This document shows, one piece after another, positions 1-6,737 of a stretch of DNA of 8,520 nucleotides. Source of the stretch: an uncultured Oscillospiraceae bacterium (GTDB lineage Bacteria; Bacillota; Clostridia; Oscillospirales; Oscillospiraceae); NCBI GenBank assembly GCA_934630985.1, contig CAKTXO010000055.1:1-8520 (forward strand), given 5' to 3'. Within the stretch, counting starts at the first letter, position 1. Each line of letters opens with the position of its first letter. Both the position numbers and the translations under genes were made by a program. The notes under the pieces are model-generated. The model did not search any database. It was not told the DNA's origin and saw nothing but the letters and a program-made list of their open reading frames with translations.

Positions 1-84
1 CTGGTGATTCCCATGAATCCCCACTGCGAGTCCCTGAACGCGGCCATTGCTTCCGCCATCGTCATGTGGCAGATGAAGCAGTAA
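1..84 (+). CDS. SpoU/TrmH-family RNA 2'-O-methyltransferase, C-terminal fragment
   Basis: The window opens inside a gene whose last 27 codons are visible, ending in TAA at 82-84. The residues include IPM followed by CESLNAAIASAIVMW. This matches the last conserved motif of SPOUT methyltransferases of the SpoU/TrmH group (IPM...ESLN.A.A..I), which forms part of the knotted S-adenosylmethionine site. Enzymes of this family methylate a ribose 2'-hydroxyl in rRNA or tRNA. The substrate cannot be told from this tail, and RlmB/YsgA-like 23S rRNA enzymes are as likely as tRNA enzymes. The gap to dprA is 26 bases with no terminator, so the two genes are probably cotranscribed. Family assignment rests on one motif only. 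Confidence 0.72.
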   Translation: MVIPMNPHCESLNAAIASAIVMWQMKQ

Positions 85-110
85 AACAGAGAGAAATCAG
101 GTGAAGAGAG

Positions 111-1361
111 ATGCTGACACACTGGATATGGTTTGCGCACCGCCCCGGTGTGAGCGACCGACTGAAAGCGGTGCTCATGGAGCATTTCTGCGATCCTGAG
201 GATATCTTCTACGCCGACGAGGCCGCTCTGCGCGGTCTTCCCGAGTTGACCCGGGAGGCGTTGGAGGGATTGCTGGACAAAAACCTGACTTCCTCCGAGG
301 AAATTCTGGAGGTCTGTGACCGGAAGCAGCTGCACATCCTGACTTATCAGGACGCGGGGTATCCGGCGAGACTCAAAAATATCCCCGACCCGCCTATGGT
401 GCTCTACTACAAGGGTCGGCTGCCGGAATTTGACGCCTATCCCACCATCGGCATCGTGGGTACCCGGAAGGCCTCGGCCTACGGCCTCACCGCCGCCAAG
501 CGGCTGGGCTATCAGATCGGCAAATGCGGCGGCATTGTGGTGTCGGGTCTTGCCTTTGGCATTGACGGCACGGCCATGTCCGGGGCTCTCACCGCCGGAG
601 GCAAAACCGTAGGCGTCCTGGGCTGCGGCGCGGACATCGTCTATCCGCCTTCCAATGGAGCCCTGTTCCGAGACGTGGAGCGGTACGGCTGCATTCTGAG
701 CGAGTTTGCTCCCGGAACCCCGCCGGCAAAATGGACGTTTCCCAAGCGGAACCGGATCATCAGCGGCCTTTCGAACGGCGTGCTGGTGGTGGAAGCCCCC
801 GAACGCAGCGGCGCGCTGATTACCGCCCGGCTGGCCGCCGAGCAGGGGAGGGACGTGTTCGTGGTACCCGGCAACATTGACGTGCCCACCTGCGCCGGAA
901 GCAATGCCCTTCTTCGGGACGGCGCCATTCTCGTCAGCTCCGGCTGGGAGGTGCTCAGTGAATACCAGGCCATGTTCCCGGACAAACTGCGCCGGGAGGA
1001 CAGGCCTGTGCGGATGACCGCTTCCCCGGAGGAAGTGCGGGCGGCTGCCGAGGAAACGCCTCTACAGGTGGCTCAAAAACCGGCTCGTCCCTCGGAAACG
1101 TCGAATCTTAAGAAAAAATTAGAGAAAAAATCCATTGACAACCCGGCTCCTACGGCTTATAGTGACTTGGATGCGCGCCTGTCCGGCCTGAGTGAGGATG
1201 AGCGGGTCATTGCCGAATGCCTGAAAAACGGAGCCCGACTGGTAGACGATGTGATTGCCGAAACCGGCCTTAGTACCGGCCGGCTTCTGGGCATCCTTAC
1301 CATGCTGGAACTGAAGGGCGTTGTCAAACGTCTGCCCGGCAAGCAGATTGGGCTAAAATAG
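111..1361 (+). CDS. dprA: DNA-processing protein DprA (Smf)
   Basis: DprA binds incoming single-stranded DNA during natural transformation and loads RecA onto it; it is also widespread in bacteria not known to be competent. The 416-residue protein has the full long-form layout: an N-terminal helical (SAM/HhH-like) region at about 1-75, the Rossmann-like DprA core at about 80-285, a low-complexity charged linker at about 286-348, and a winged-helix C-terminal domain at about 350-416. Visible core motifs are GTRK at 117-120, SGLAFGID at 145-152, FPKRNRIISGLS at 210-221, SGALITAR at 233-240, VVPGN at 251-255 and GSNALLRDGA at 263-272. The ATG at 111 is preceded by AGGTGA (99-104) with 6 bases between, which fixes the start. 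It is followed 32 bases later by topA, a pairing common in Bacillota. The linker DNA contains a promoter-like sequence (separate entry). Identification is secure; whether the host is competent is not shown. Confidence 0.96.
   Translation: MLTHWIWFAHRPGVSDRLKAVLMEHFCDPEDIFYADEAALRGLPELTREALEGLLDKNLTSSEEILEVCDRKQLHILTYQDAGYPARLKNIPDPPMVLYYKGRLPEFDAYPTIGIVGTRKASAYGLTAAKRLGYQIGKCGGIVVSGLAFGIDGTAMSGALTAGGKTVGVLGCGADIVYPPSNGALFRDVERYGCILSEFAPGTPPAKWTFPKRNRIISGLSNGVLVVEAPERSGALITARLAAEQGRDVFVVPGNIDVPTCAGSNALLRDGAILVSSGWEVLSEYQAMFPDKLRREDRPVRMTASPEEVRAAAEETPLQVAQKPARPSETSNLKKKLEKKSIDNPAPTAYSDLDARLSGLSEDERVIAECLKNGARLVDDVIAETGLSTGRLLGILTMLELKGVVKRLPGKQIGLK
1110..1163 (+). promoter_or_regulatory. Predicted sigma-A promoter inside dprA, reading into topA
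   Basis: A perfect -35 hexamer TTGACA (1135-1140) is followed, after exactly 17 bases, by TATAGT (1158-1163), a 5/6 match to the -10 consensus. Immediately upstream, 1110-1130 is A-rich with only a few other bases, resembling an UP element, in otherwise GC-rich DNA. Transcription would begin near 1170 and give topA a leader of about 225 bases made of the dprA 3' end. The site falls in codons for the DprA interdomain linker, where protein constraint is probably weak. The motif match is seen directly; activity is inferred. Confidence 0.7.
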
Positions 1362-1393
1362 TTCGAATAAACGAAACGGAGAATTTTGATCCT

Positions 1394-3679
1394 ATGGGAA
1401 AGACGAACAATCTTGTGATCGTGGAGTCCCCCTCGAAAGCAAAGACCATCGGACGGTATTTGGGTCCCGGATATACCGTCAAGGCCAGTATGGGACACCT
1501 GCGGGATCTGCCCAAGAGTAAAATGGGCGTAGATCTGGAGCACAATTTCACCCCCCAGTATATCCCCGTCCGGGGGAAAGAAGCTCTTATCAAGGAGCTG
1601 AAGGCGGACGCCGCCAAGGCGGACACCGTGTACCTGGCAACGGACCCTGACCGGGAGGGAGAGGCCATTTCCTGGCATCTGAAGGAGCTTCTGAATCTGA
1701 CGGACGGGAAGGCTCAGCGGGTCACGTTTAACGAAATTACACAGAAGGTAGTGAAGGATTCTATCCAGCATCCCCGGGACATTGACTATGATCTGGTGGA
1801 CGCCCAGCAGGCCCGCCGCATTCTGGACAGAATCGTTGGCTATGAGCTGTCTCCGCTGCTGTGGAAGAAGGTGCGCCGGGGGCTGTCTGCCGGCCGTGTC
1901 CAGTCCGTGGCCACCCGGATGGTGGTGGATCGGGAGAACGAGATCCGTGCCTTCCAGCCCAAGGAGTACTGGTCTTTGGACGTGACCCTGAACCGGGTGG
2001 GCAAGCCCGGCTCCTTTGTGGCTCACTATTACGGCAGCCCCAAAAAGCGGGAGCTGGAAAACGAAGAGCAGACCAATGGCGTCATCGGGGACATTGCCGG
2101 GAAGGAATTCACCGTCACCGACGTGAAGAAGGCGGAGAAGAAGCGTTCCTCCGCCCCTCCCTTCACCACCTCCACCTTGCAGCAGGAGGCCTCCCGGAAG
2201 CTGGGCTTCACCCCCAAGAAGACCATGATGGTGGCGCAGCAGCTCTATGAAGGCGTGGAGATTGCCGGGGAAGGCACCACAGGCCTGATCACCTATATGC
2301 GTACCGATTCTCTGCGGCTTTCCGATGAAGCCATGGATGCCGCCGCGGACTTTATCCGCAGCCGGTACGGAAGCGAGTATTATTACGGCGGCCATCATGT
2401 GTTCAAGACCAAGGCCGGTGCCCAGGACGCCCACGAGGCCATCCGTCCAACCCATGTGGAGCTGGAGCCGGAGCGGGTGAAGAGCAGCCTGAACACCGAC
2501 CAGTATAAGCTTTATAAGCTGATCTGGAGCCGGTTCCTGGCCACCCAGATGGCAAACGCCGTTTTTGACACCGTGTCCATCGACACCGAGTGCGCCGGGC
2601 ATGTGTTCCGGGCCAGTCATCAGAGTATGCGCTTCGCGGGCTTCATCGCGGTCTATGAGGAAGGCCGGGACGACGACGGCGAGGCCATGGGTTCGCCCCT
2701 GCCTGACCTGACCGCCGGAGAAAAGGCAGCCGCCGCCAAAACGGAGAAGGCTCAGCACTTCACCCAGCCTCCCGCCCGGTATACCGAGGCCACCCTGGTC
2801 AAGGCCATGGAGGAAAAGGGGGTAGGCCGTCCTTCCACCTACGCCGCCACCATTTCCACCATTGAGGATCGGGAGTATGTGGAAAAGCAGGACAAGCGTC
2901 TGGTTCCCACGCCTCTGGGTGAGATTGTCACCGGGCTGATGGTAGAGCGGTTCCACGACATTGTGGACGTGGAATTTACCTCCAACATGGAGTCCCGGCT
3001 GGACGAGGTGGAAGAGGGCAAGCAGCAGTGGCAGGCGCTGATTGCCGATTTTTACAAGGATTTCAGCAAGGAGCTTCAGGATGCGGAAAAGGCCTTGGAG
3101 GGTGTACGCCTGAAAGTGCCTGAGGAGGAGACCGACGAGGTCTGTGAGCTGTGCGGCCGGAAAATGGTCATCAAAACCGGCCGGTTCGGCAAGTTCCTGG
3201 CCTGTCCGGGCTTCCCGGAGTGCCGGAATACCAAGCCCCTGGTGGAGAAAATGCCCGGCCGGTGCCCCAAGTGCGGCGGTGCCATCCTCAAGCGCAAGTC
3301 CAAGAAGGGCTACGCCTACTACGCCTGCGAGAAGGGGGCGGAGTGCGGCTTCATGACCTGGGACGTGCCCACGGCGGAGGACTGCCCGGAGTGCGGCCAG
3401 ACCCTCTTTAAGAAGTCCGGCAAGGGCAGAATGAAGCCCTTCTGCATCAACGAAAAGTGCTCCCGGTTCCTGCCGGAAGACCAGCGGGGCTACTATAAGA
3501 AGAAAACCGCCGACACGGAGGGGGCTTCCGCCGCAGAAACGGAGGAAAAGCCCGCCGCCAAGAAGACCACGGCAAAAAAGACGGCGGCGAAGAAGCCTGT
3601 GAAAACCACCGCCAAGAAGACTGCCGCAAAGAAAACCACAGCGAAGAAAGCCGCTTCCAAGAAGAAAGAGGAGGGCTGA
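1394..3679 (+). CDS. topA: DNA topoisomerase I (type IA), three zinc fingers and Lys-rich tail
   Basis: TopA relaxes negative supercoils behind RNA polymerase by single-strand passage through a covalent tyrosine-DNA intermediate. The 761-residue protein starts with a TOPRIM domain: E11 in VIVESPSKAKTI, and the metal-binding DPDREGE at 84-90 (D84, D86, E88). The active-site tyrosine is Y301 in GLITYMRTDS, and GRPSTY at 478-483 is another type IA motif. Three four-cysteine zinc ribbons follow, beginning at about C584, C624 and C664 and ending at C689. The last 60 residues are a basic tail, with 17 lysines in residues 719-758, mostly as KK pairs every five residues. Such a tail resembles the basic C-termini of actinobacterial TopA, which bind DNA and help processivity; that role here is inference. 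The ATG at 1394 has GGAGA at 1378-1382, an 11-base spacing that is slightly long. It is probably expressed both from upstream and from the promoter inside dprA. Confidence 0.97.
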   Translation: MGKTNNLVIVESPSKAKTIGRYLGPGYTVKASMGHLRDLPKSKMGVDLEHNFTPQYIPVRGKEALIKELKADAAKADTVYLATDPDREGEAISWHLKELLNLTDGKAQRVTFNEITQKVVKDSIQHPRDIDYDLVDAQQARRILDRIVGYELSPLLWKKVRRGLSAGRVQSVATRMVVDRENEIRAFQPKEYWSLDVTLNRVGKPGSFVAHYYGSPKKRELENEEQTNGVIGDIAGKEFTVTDVKKAEKKRSSAPPFTTSTLQQEASRKLGFTPKKTMMVAQQLYEGVEIAGEGTTGLITYMRTDSLRLSDEAMDAAADFIRSRYGSEYYYGGHHVFKTKAGAQDAHEAIRPTHVELEPERVKSSLNTDQYKLYKLIWSRFLATQMANAVFDTVSIDTECAGHVFRASHQSMRFAGFIAVYEEGRDDDGEAMGSPLPDLTAGEKAAAAKTEKAQHFTQPPARYTEATLVKAMEEKGVGRPSTYAATISTIEDREYVEKQDKRLVPTPLGEIVTGLMVERFHDIVDVEFTSNMESRLDEVEEGKQQWQALIADFYKDFSKELQDAEKALEGVRLKVPEEETDEVCELCGRKMVIKTGRFGKFLACPGFPECRNTKPLVEKMPGRCPKCGGAILKRKSKKGYAYYACEKGAECGFMTWDVPTAEDCPECGQTLFKKSGKGRMKPFCINEKCSRFLPEDQRGYYKKKTADTEGASAAETEEKPAAKKTTAKKTAAKKPVKTTAKKTAAKKTTAKKAASKKKEEG
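3669..3674 (+). promoter_or_regulatory. Ribosome binding site of trmFO, inside the topA 3' end
   Basis: A perfect AGGAGG lies 8 bases before the trmFO ATG at 3683. It is formed by the last topA codons (Glu-Glu-Gly, gag gag ggc), so the end of the TopA tail doubles as the Shine-Dalgarno. Only three bases separate the topA stop from the trmFO start, which suggests translational coupling. Confidence 0.8.
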
Positions 3680-3682
3680 GCC

Positions 3683-4987
3683 ATGGAGGTAAAAGTCATT
3701 GGCGCGGGTCTGGCGGGCTGTGAGGCCGCCTGGCAGCTGGCAAACCGTGACATCGACGTGCGGCTTTATGAGATGAAGCCCAAGAAAATGACCCCCGCTC
3801 ACCACAGCCCGGACTTTGCCGAGCTGGTGTGCTCCAACTCCCTTCGGGGCGACCGGCTGGAAAATGCGGTGGGTCTTCTGAAGGAGGAGCTGCGCCGCCT
3901 GGACAGCCTGATTCTGTCCTGCGCCGAGGCCACCCGTGTGGAAGCCGGCGGATGCCTGGCAGTCGACCGGGGGGGCTTTTCCCAGATGGTGACGGAGAAA
4001 ATCCGCAGCCATCCCAGAATTACCGTGGTGGAGGAAGAGGTGACCCAGGTTCCGGAAGGACCCGTCATCATCGCCACCGGCCCTCTGACCTCCGATGCCC
4101 TCAGCCGAGCCATCGGAGAGTACTTCGGAGAAACCGGATATCTCCACTTTTTTGACGCGGCGGCGCCTCTTGTGACGGCGGAGTCCATCGATATGAACCT
4201 TGCCTGGTGGCAGTCCCGGTATGACCGGGGAACCCCGGATTATGTGAACTGCGCCATGAACAAGGAGGAATATGAGGCCTTCTGGCAGGCGCTGACCACC
4301 GCCCAGGAAGCGGAGGTTCACGGTTTTGAGGATAAAAACGTCTTCGAGGGCTGTATGCCCGTGGAGGTCATGGCTCGCCGGGGCATTGATACCCTGCGCT
4401 ACGGCCCCCTGAAGCCCGTAGGCCTGACAGACCCTCGGACGGGGAAGGAGCCCTACGCCGTGGTGCAGCTGCGCCAGGACAACGCCTCCGGCAGTGTCTT
4501 CAACCTGGTGGGCTTTCAGACCCACCTGAAATTCGGGGAGCAGAAGCGGGTGTTTTCCATGATTCCGGCTCTGCGGAACGCGGAATATGTCCGCTACGGA
4601 GTCATGCACCAGAACACCTTCCTGCAAAGCCCCAAGCTGCTGGATAGGTTCTATGCCGACCGGAGAAACCCTCTGGTTGCCTTTGCCGGACAGATGACCG
4701 GCGTGGAAGGCTATGTGGAATCCACGGCCTCCGGATATCTGGCGGCGGTTGCCATGGCGGCGAAGGTTCAGAGCCGACCCCTGCCGGACTTCCCCAAGAC
4801 CACTGCCATCGGTGCTCTGGGTCAGTACATCAGCGACGAAAGCGTGGAAAATTTCCAGCCCATGAATATCAATTTCAGCATTATTGCTCCTTTGGAGCAG
4901 CGAATTCGTAAAAAGGCAGAAAAAAATCTCGCCATTTCCAACCGGGCTCTGGACGTGATCCAGGCCTTGAAGGAAGCGGGCATCTAA
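3683..4987 (+). CDS. trmFO: tRNA (uracil-54-C5)-methyltransferase, folate/FAD-dependent TrmFO
   Basis: TrmFO makes ribothymidine at position 54 of the tRNA T-loop, taking the carbon from methylenetetrahydrofolate and the reducing power from FADH2, instead of using S-adenosylmethionine like TrmA. The 434-residue length is almost identical to the Bacillus subtilis enzyme (435). The N-terminus carries the FAD-binding GAGLAG (7-12) followed by an acidic end to the second strand (LYE, 28-30). Cys50 in ELVCSNSLRGD and Cys224 in FEGCMPVEVMARRG match the two catalytic cysteines of the family (C53 and C226 in B. subtilis). Other TrmFO/GidA-type blocks are IIATGPLTS (129-137), GLTDPRTG (247-254), VGFQTHLKFGEQ (276-287) and FAGQMTGVEGYVES (334-347). 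The position directly after topA is the usual one in Bacillota. No truncation is seen. Confidence 0.97.
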   Translation: MEVKVIGAGLAGCEAAWQLANRDIDVRLYEMKPKKMTPAHHSPDFAELVCSNSLRGDRLENAVGLLKEELRRLDSLILSCAEATRVEAGGCLAVDRGGFSQMVTEKIRSHPRITVVEEEVTQVPEGPVIIATGPLTSDALSRAIGEYFGETGYLHFFDAAAPLVTAESIDMNLAWWQSRYDRGTPDYVNCAMNKEEYEAFWQALTTAQEAEVHGFEDKNVFEGCMPVEVMARRGIDTLRYGPLKPVGLTDPRTGKEPYAVVQLRQDNASGSVFNLVGFQTHLKFGEQKRVFSMIPALRNAEYVRYGVMHQNTFLQSPKLLDRFYADRRNPLVAFAGQMTGVEGYVESTASGYLAAVAMAAKVQSRPLPDFPKTTAIGALGQYISDESVENFQPMNINFSIIAPLEQRIRKKAEKNLAISNRALDVIQALKEAGI

Positions 4988-5003
4988 AGAAAGAGGTGCT
5001 AAG

Positions 5004-6035
5004 ATGAAGATTATTCTGGACGCAATGGGCGGCGACAATGCCCCTCAGGCTCCGGTGCTCGGCGCCATCGAAGCGGTGAAGCGTTACAACGCGGACATCA
5101 TTCTGGTAGGCCGGGGTCAGGAGATTCTGGAGGTTCTGAAGAAGAACGGCCTGGACACCCTGCCTGAGGGCGTGGAAATCGCCCATGCCGACGACGTGGT
5201 GGATATGCACGACGACCCGGCCTCGGTGATTCACAAGCGAAAGAATTCCTCCATGATCATCGGCCTGAAAATGCTGGCCGACGGCAAGGGCGATGCCTTC
5301 GTCTCCGCCGGTTCTACCGGTGCGCTTTTGACGGGAGCAACCTTGCTTGTCAAGCGGGTTCGGGGCATTCGCCGGGCGGCCATGGCTCCCGCCATGCCCA
5401 CCAAGGCCGGTACCAAGGTCATTATCTGCGACTGCGGCGCCAACGCCGAGTGCACCCCGGAGTTTCTGCTCCAATTCGGATTGGTGGCTTCGGCCTACAG
5501 TAAGTTCACCCTGGGGGTGGAAAATCCCAGAGTGGGCCTTCTGAACATCGGATCTGAGGACAGCAAGGGCACCCAGCTTCAGAGGGACGCCTACGCCCTG
5601 CTGAAAGACGCGTCCGACAGGGGACTGCTGAATTTCACCGGCAACGTAGAGGCTCGTGAGGTGCCTCTGGGAGCGGTGGACGTGGTGGTCTGCGACGGCT
5701 TCAGCGGCAACATTCTCATTAAGTCCATTGAGGGTACCGCCATGTTCATGGGCAGTATGCTCAAGCGGATGTTCAAGAAGAGCCTGGGCTCCAAGCTGGG
5801 CTACCTTCTGTGCAAGAGCGGTGTCCAGGATATGATGAAGCTTCTGGACTACCGGGAGATCGGCGGCACCCAGTTTTTGGGCATCAAAAAGCCGGTCATC
5901 AAGGCACATGGATCTTCTGACGCGCTGGCCTTCCGGAACGCGGTGAAGCAGGCCATGACCGCCGCCGAAGGGGACTTTACCGCCCAGCTGGAGAAGAATC
6001 TGGCCGCACTGAAGGGAAGTGAAGCCGATGCTTAA
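5004..6035 (+). CDS. plsX: Phosphate acyltransferase PlsX
   Basis: PlsX converts acyl-ACP and inorganic phosphate to acyl-phosphate, which PlsY then uses to acylate glycerol-3-phosphate; it acts peripherally on the membrane at the start of phospholipid synthesis. The 343-residue protein shows the expected blocks in order: LDAMGGDNAP (5-14), SAGSTGALL (101-109), CDCGAN (142-147), LLNIGSEDSKGT (179-190), DGFSGNI (231-237), YREIGG (283-288) and AHGSSDA (301-307). The ATG at 5004 has AGGTG at 4994-4998, five bases upstream, and sits 16 bases after trmFO. Its stop overlaps the rnc start by eight bases. Unlike many Bacillota, no acyl carrier protein gene (acpP) or fab gene lies between plsX and rnc, so the usual lipid cluster appears trimmed here. 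Confidence 0.97.
   Translation: MKIILDAMGGDNAPQAPVLGAIEAVKRYNADIILVGRGQEILEVLKKNGLDTLPEGVEIAHADDVVDMHDDPASVIHKRKNSSMIIGLKMLADGKGDAFVSAGSTGALLTGATLLVKRVRGIRRAAMAPAMPTKAGTKVIICDCGANAECTPEFLLQFGLVASAYSKFTLGVENPRVGLLNIGSEDSKGTQLQRDAYALLKDASDRGLLNFTGNVEAREVPLGAVDVVVCDGFSGNILIKSIEGTAMFMGSMLKRMFKKSLGSKLGYLLCKSGVQDMMKLLDYREIGGTQFLGIKKPVIKAHGSSDALAFRNAVKQAMTAAEGDFTAQLEKNLAALKGSEADA
6012..6017 (+). promoter_or_regulatory. Ribosome binding site of rnc, decides the start
   Basis: The sequence AAGGGA lies 10 bases before the ATG at 6028 and inside the last plsX codons. An in-frame GTG at 6019 would extend the protein by three residues, but it sits only one base after this site, too close for initiation. 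The ATG at 6028 is therefore the better start. Confidence 0.55.
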
Positions 6036-6714
6036 AGATCTGGAGGCTGTTATCGGCTATCATTTTCACAATATTTCCCTGCTGCAAAACGCCTTGACCC
6101 ATTCCTCTTACGCCAACGAGCGGTGGCACAACAGCCTGCTCAGCAACGAGCGGCTGGAGTTTCTGGGGGACAGCGTCTTAGGAATGCTGGTGGCGGAGTA
6201 TCTGTACCGGAATTTCCCCAACCGTCCGGAAGGGGAGCTGACCCGGATGCGGGCGGATATGGTCTGCGAGCAGACCCTGGCCGCCGCCGCTGAGCGCATT
6301 GGTCTTGGAACCCATCTGCTCCTGGGACACGGCGAGGAGCAGGGGGGCGGCAGAACCCGCAGCTCCATTCTGGCCGATGCCATGGAGTCCGTCATTGCCG
6401 CCTGCTTCTTAGACGGCGGCATTGAGGCGGCGCTGCTCATCATCCGGCAGTTCATTTTCGTGGAAGTGCCGGTGACCAAGCTTCACAATGCCGACTACAA
6501 AACCAAGCTCCAGGAGCTGGTGCAGCAGAAGAAAAACCAGGTGCTGACCTACACCCTCATCGGGGAGTCCGGCCCGGATCACGACAAGCATTTTGCGGTG
6601 GAGGTCTGCCTGAACGGAACCGTGGTGGGCACGGGCAGCGGCAGCAGCAAGAAGCGCGCCGAGCAGGACGCGGCTCGGGTGGCTCTGGAAAAGCTTTTTC
6701 CTGAGCAGGCGTAA
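6028..6714 (+). CDS. rnc: Ribonuclease III
   Basis: RNase III cuts double-stranded RNA, including the rRNA precursor stems, and acts as a dimer. Starting at ATG 6028 the protein is 228 residues, normal for the family. The catalytic domain holds the signature NERLEFLGDSVL (40-51), with E41, E44 and D48 corresponding to E38, E41 and D45 of the Escherichia coli enzyme. The second metal-binding pair is D117 and E120 in ILADAMESVIAA, and E68 or E70 lies in the PEGELTRMRA block. A double-stranded RNA-binding domain occupies about 156-225, ending in GTGSGSSKKRAEQDAA. The start overlaps the plsX stop by eight bases, so expression is probably coupled. In many Bacillota smc and ftsY follow rnc; here a sugar kinase follows instead. 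No rnc-specific leader hairpin is visible, as the gene has no leader of its own. Confidence 0.96.
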   Translation: MLKDLEAVIGYHFHNISLLQNALTHSSYANERWHNSLLSNERLEFLGDSVLGMLVAEYLYRNFPNRPEGELTRMRADMVCEQTLAAAAERIGLGTHLLLGHGEEQGGGRTRSSILADAMESVIAACFLDGGIEAALLIIRQFIFVEVPVTKLHNADYKTKLQELVQQKKNQVLTYTLIGESGPDHDKHFAVEVCLNGTVVGTGSGSSKKRAEQDAARVALEKLFPEQA

Positions 6715-6737
6715 AAGAAGAGAGGAGAAAGAAGCAT

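Noticed and set aside
1157..5038. Antisense open frame of 1293 codons across dprA, topA and trmFO
   Set aside because: It is fully antisense to three well-supported genes, has Gly/Leu/His-rich composition without any recognisable domain, and is explained by the GC-rich codon bias of the sense genes. Its length is striking but has no other support.
4881..5909. Antisense open frame of 342 codons across plsX
   Set aside because: It is the mirror of plsX codons, with shadow-type composition (many His, Gln, Gly, Leu) and no domain motif. The sense strand has all PlsX motifs.
6019..6027. GTG at 6019 as the start of rnc
   Set aside because: The only upstream Shine-Dalgarno-like sequence (6012-6017) is one base away, too close to work, whereas ATG 6028 is ten bases away and gives a normal RNase III N-terminus.
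6687..6701. Palindrome GGAAAA-GCT-TTTTCC at the end of rnc
   Set aside because: It has a short AT-rich stem within codons for LEKLFPE, is not GC-rich and is followed by no T-run. It is more likely a coincidence of codons than a terminator.
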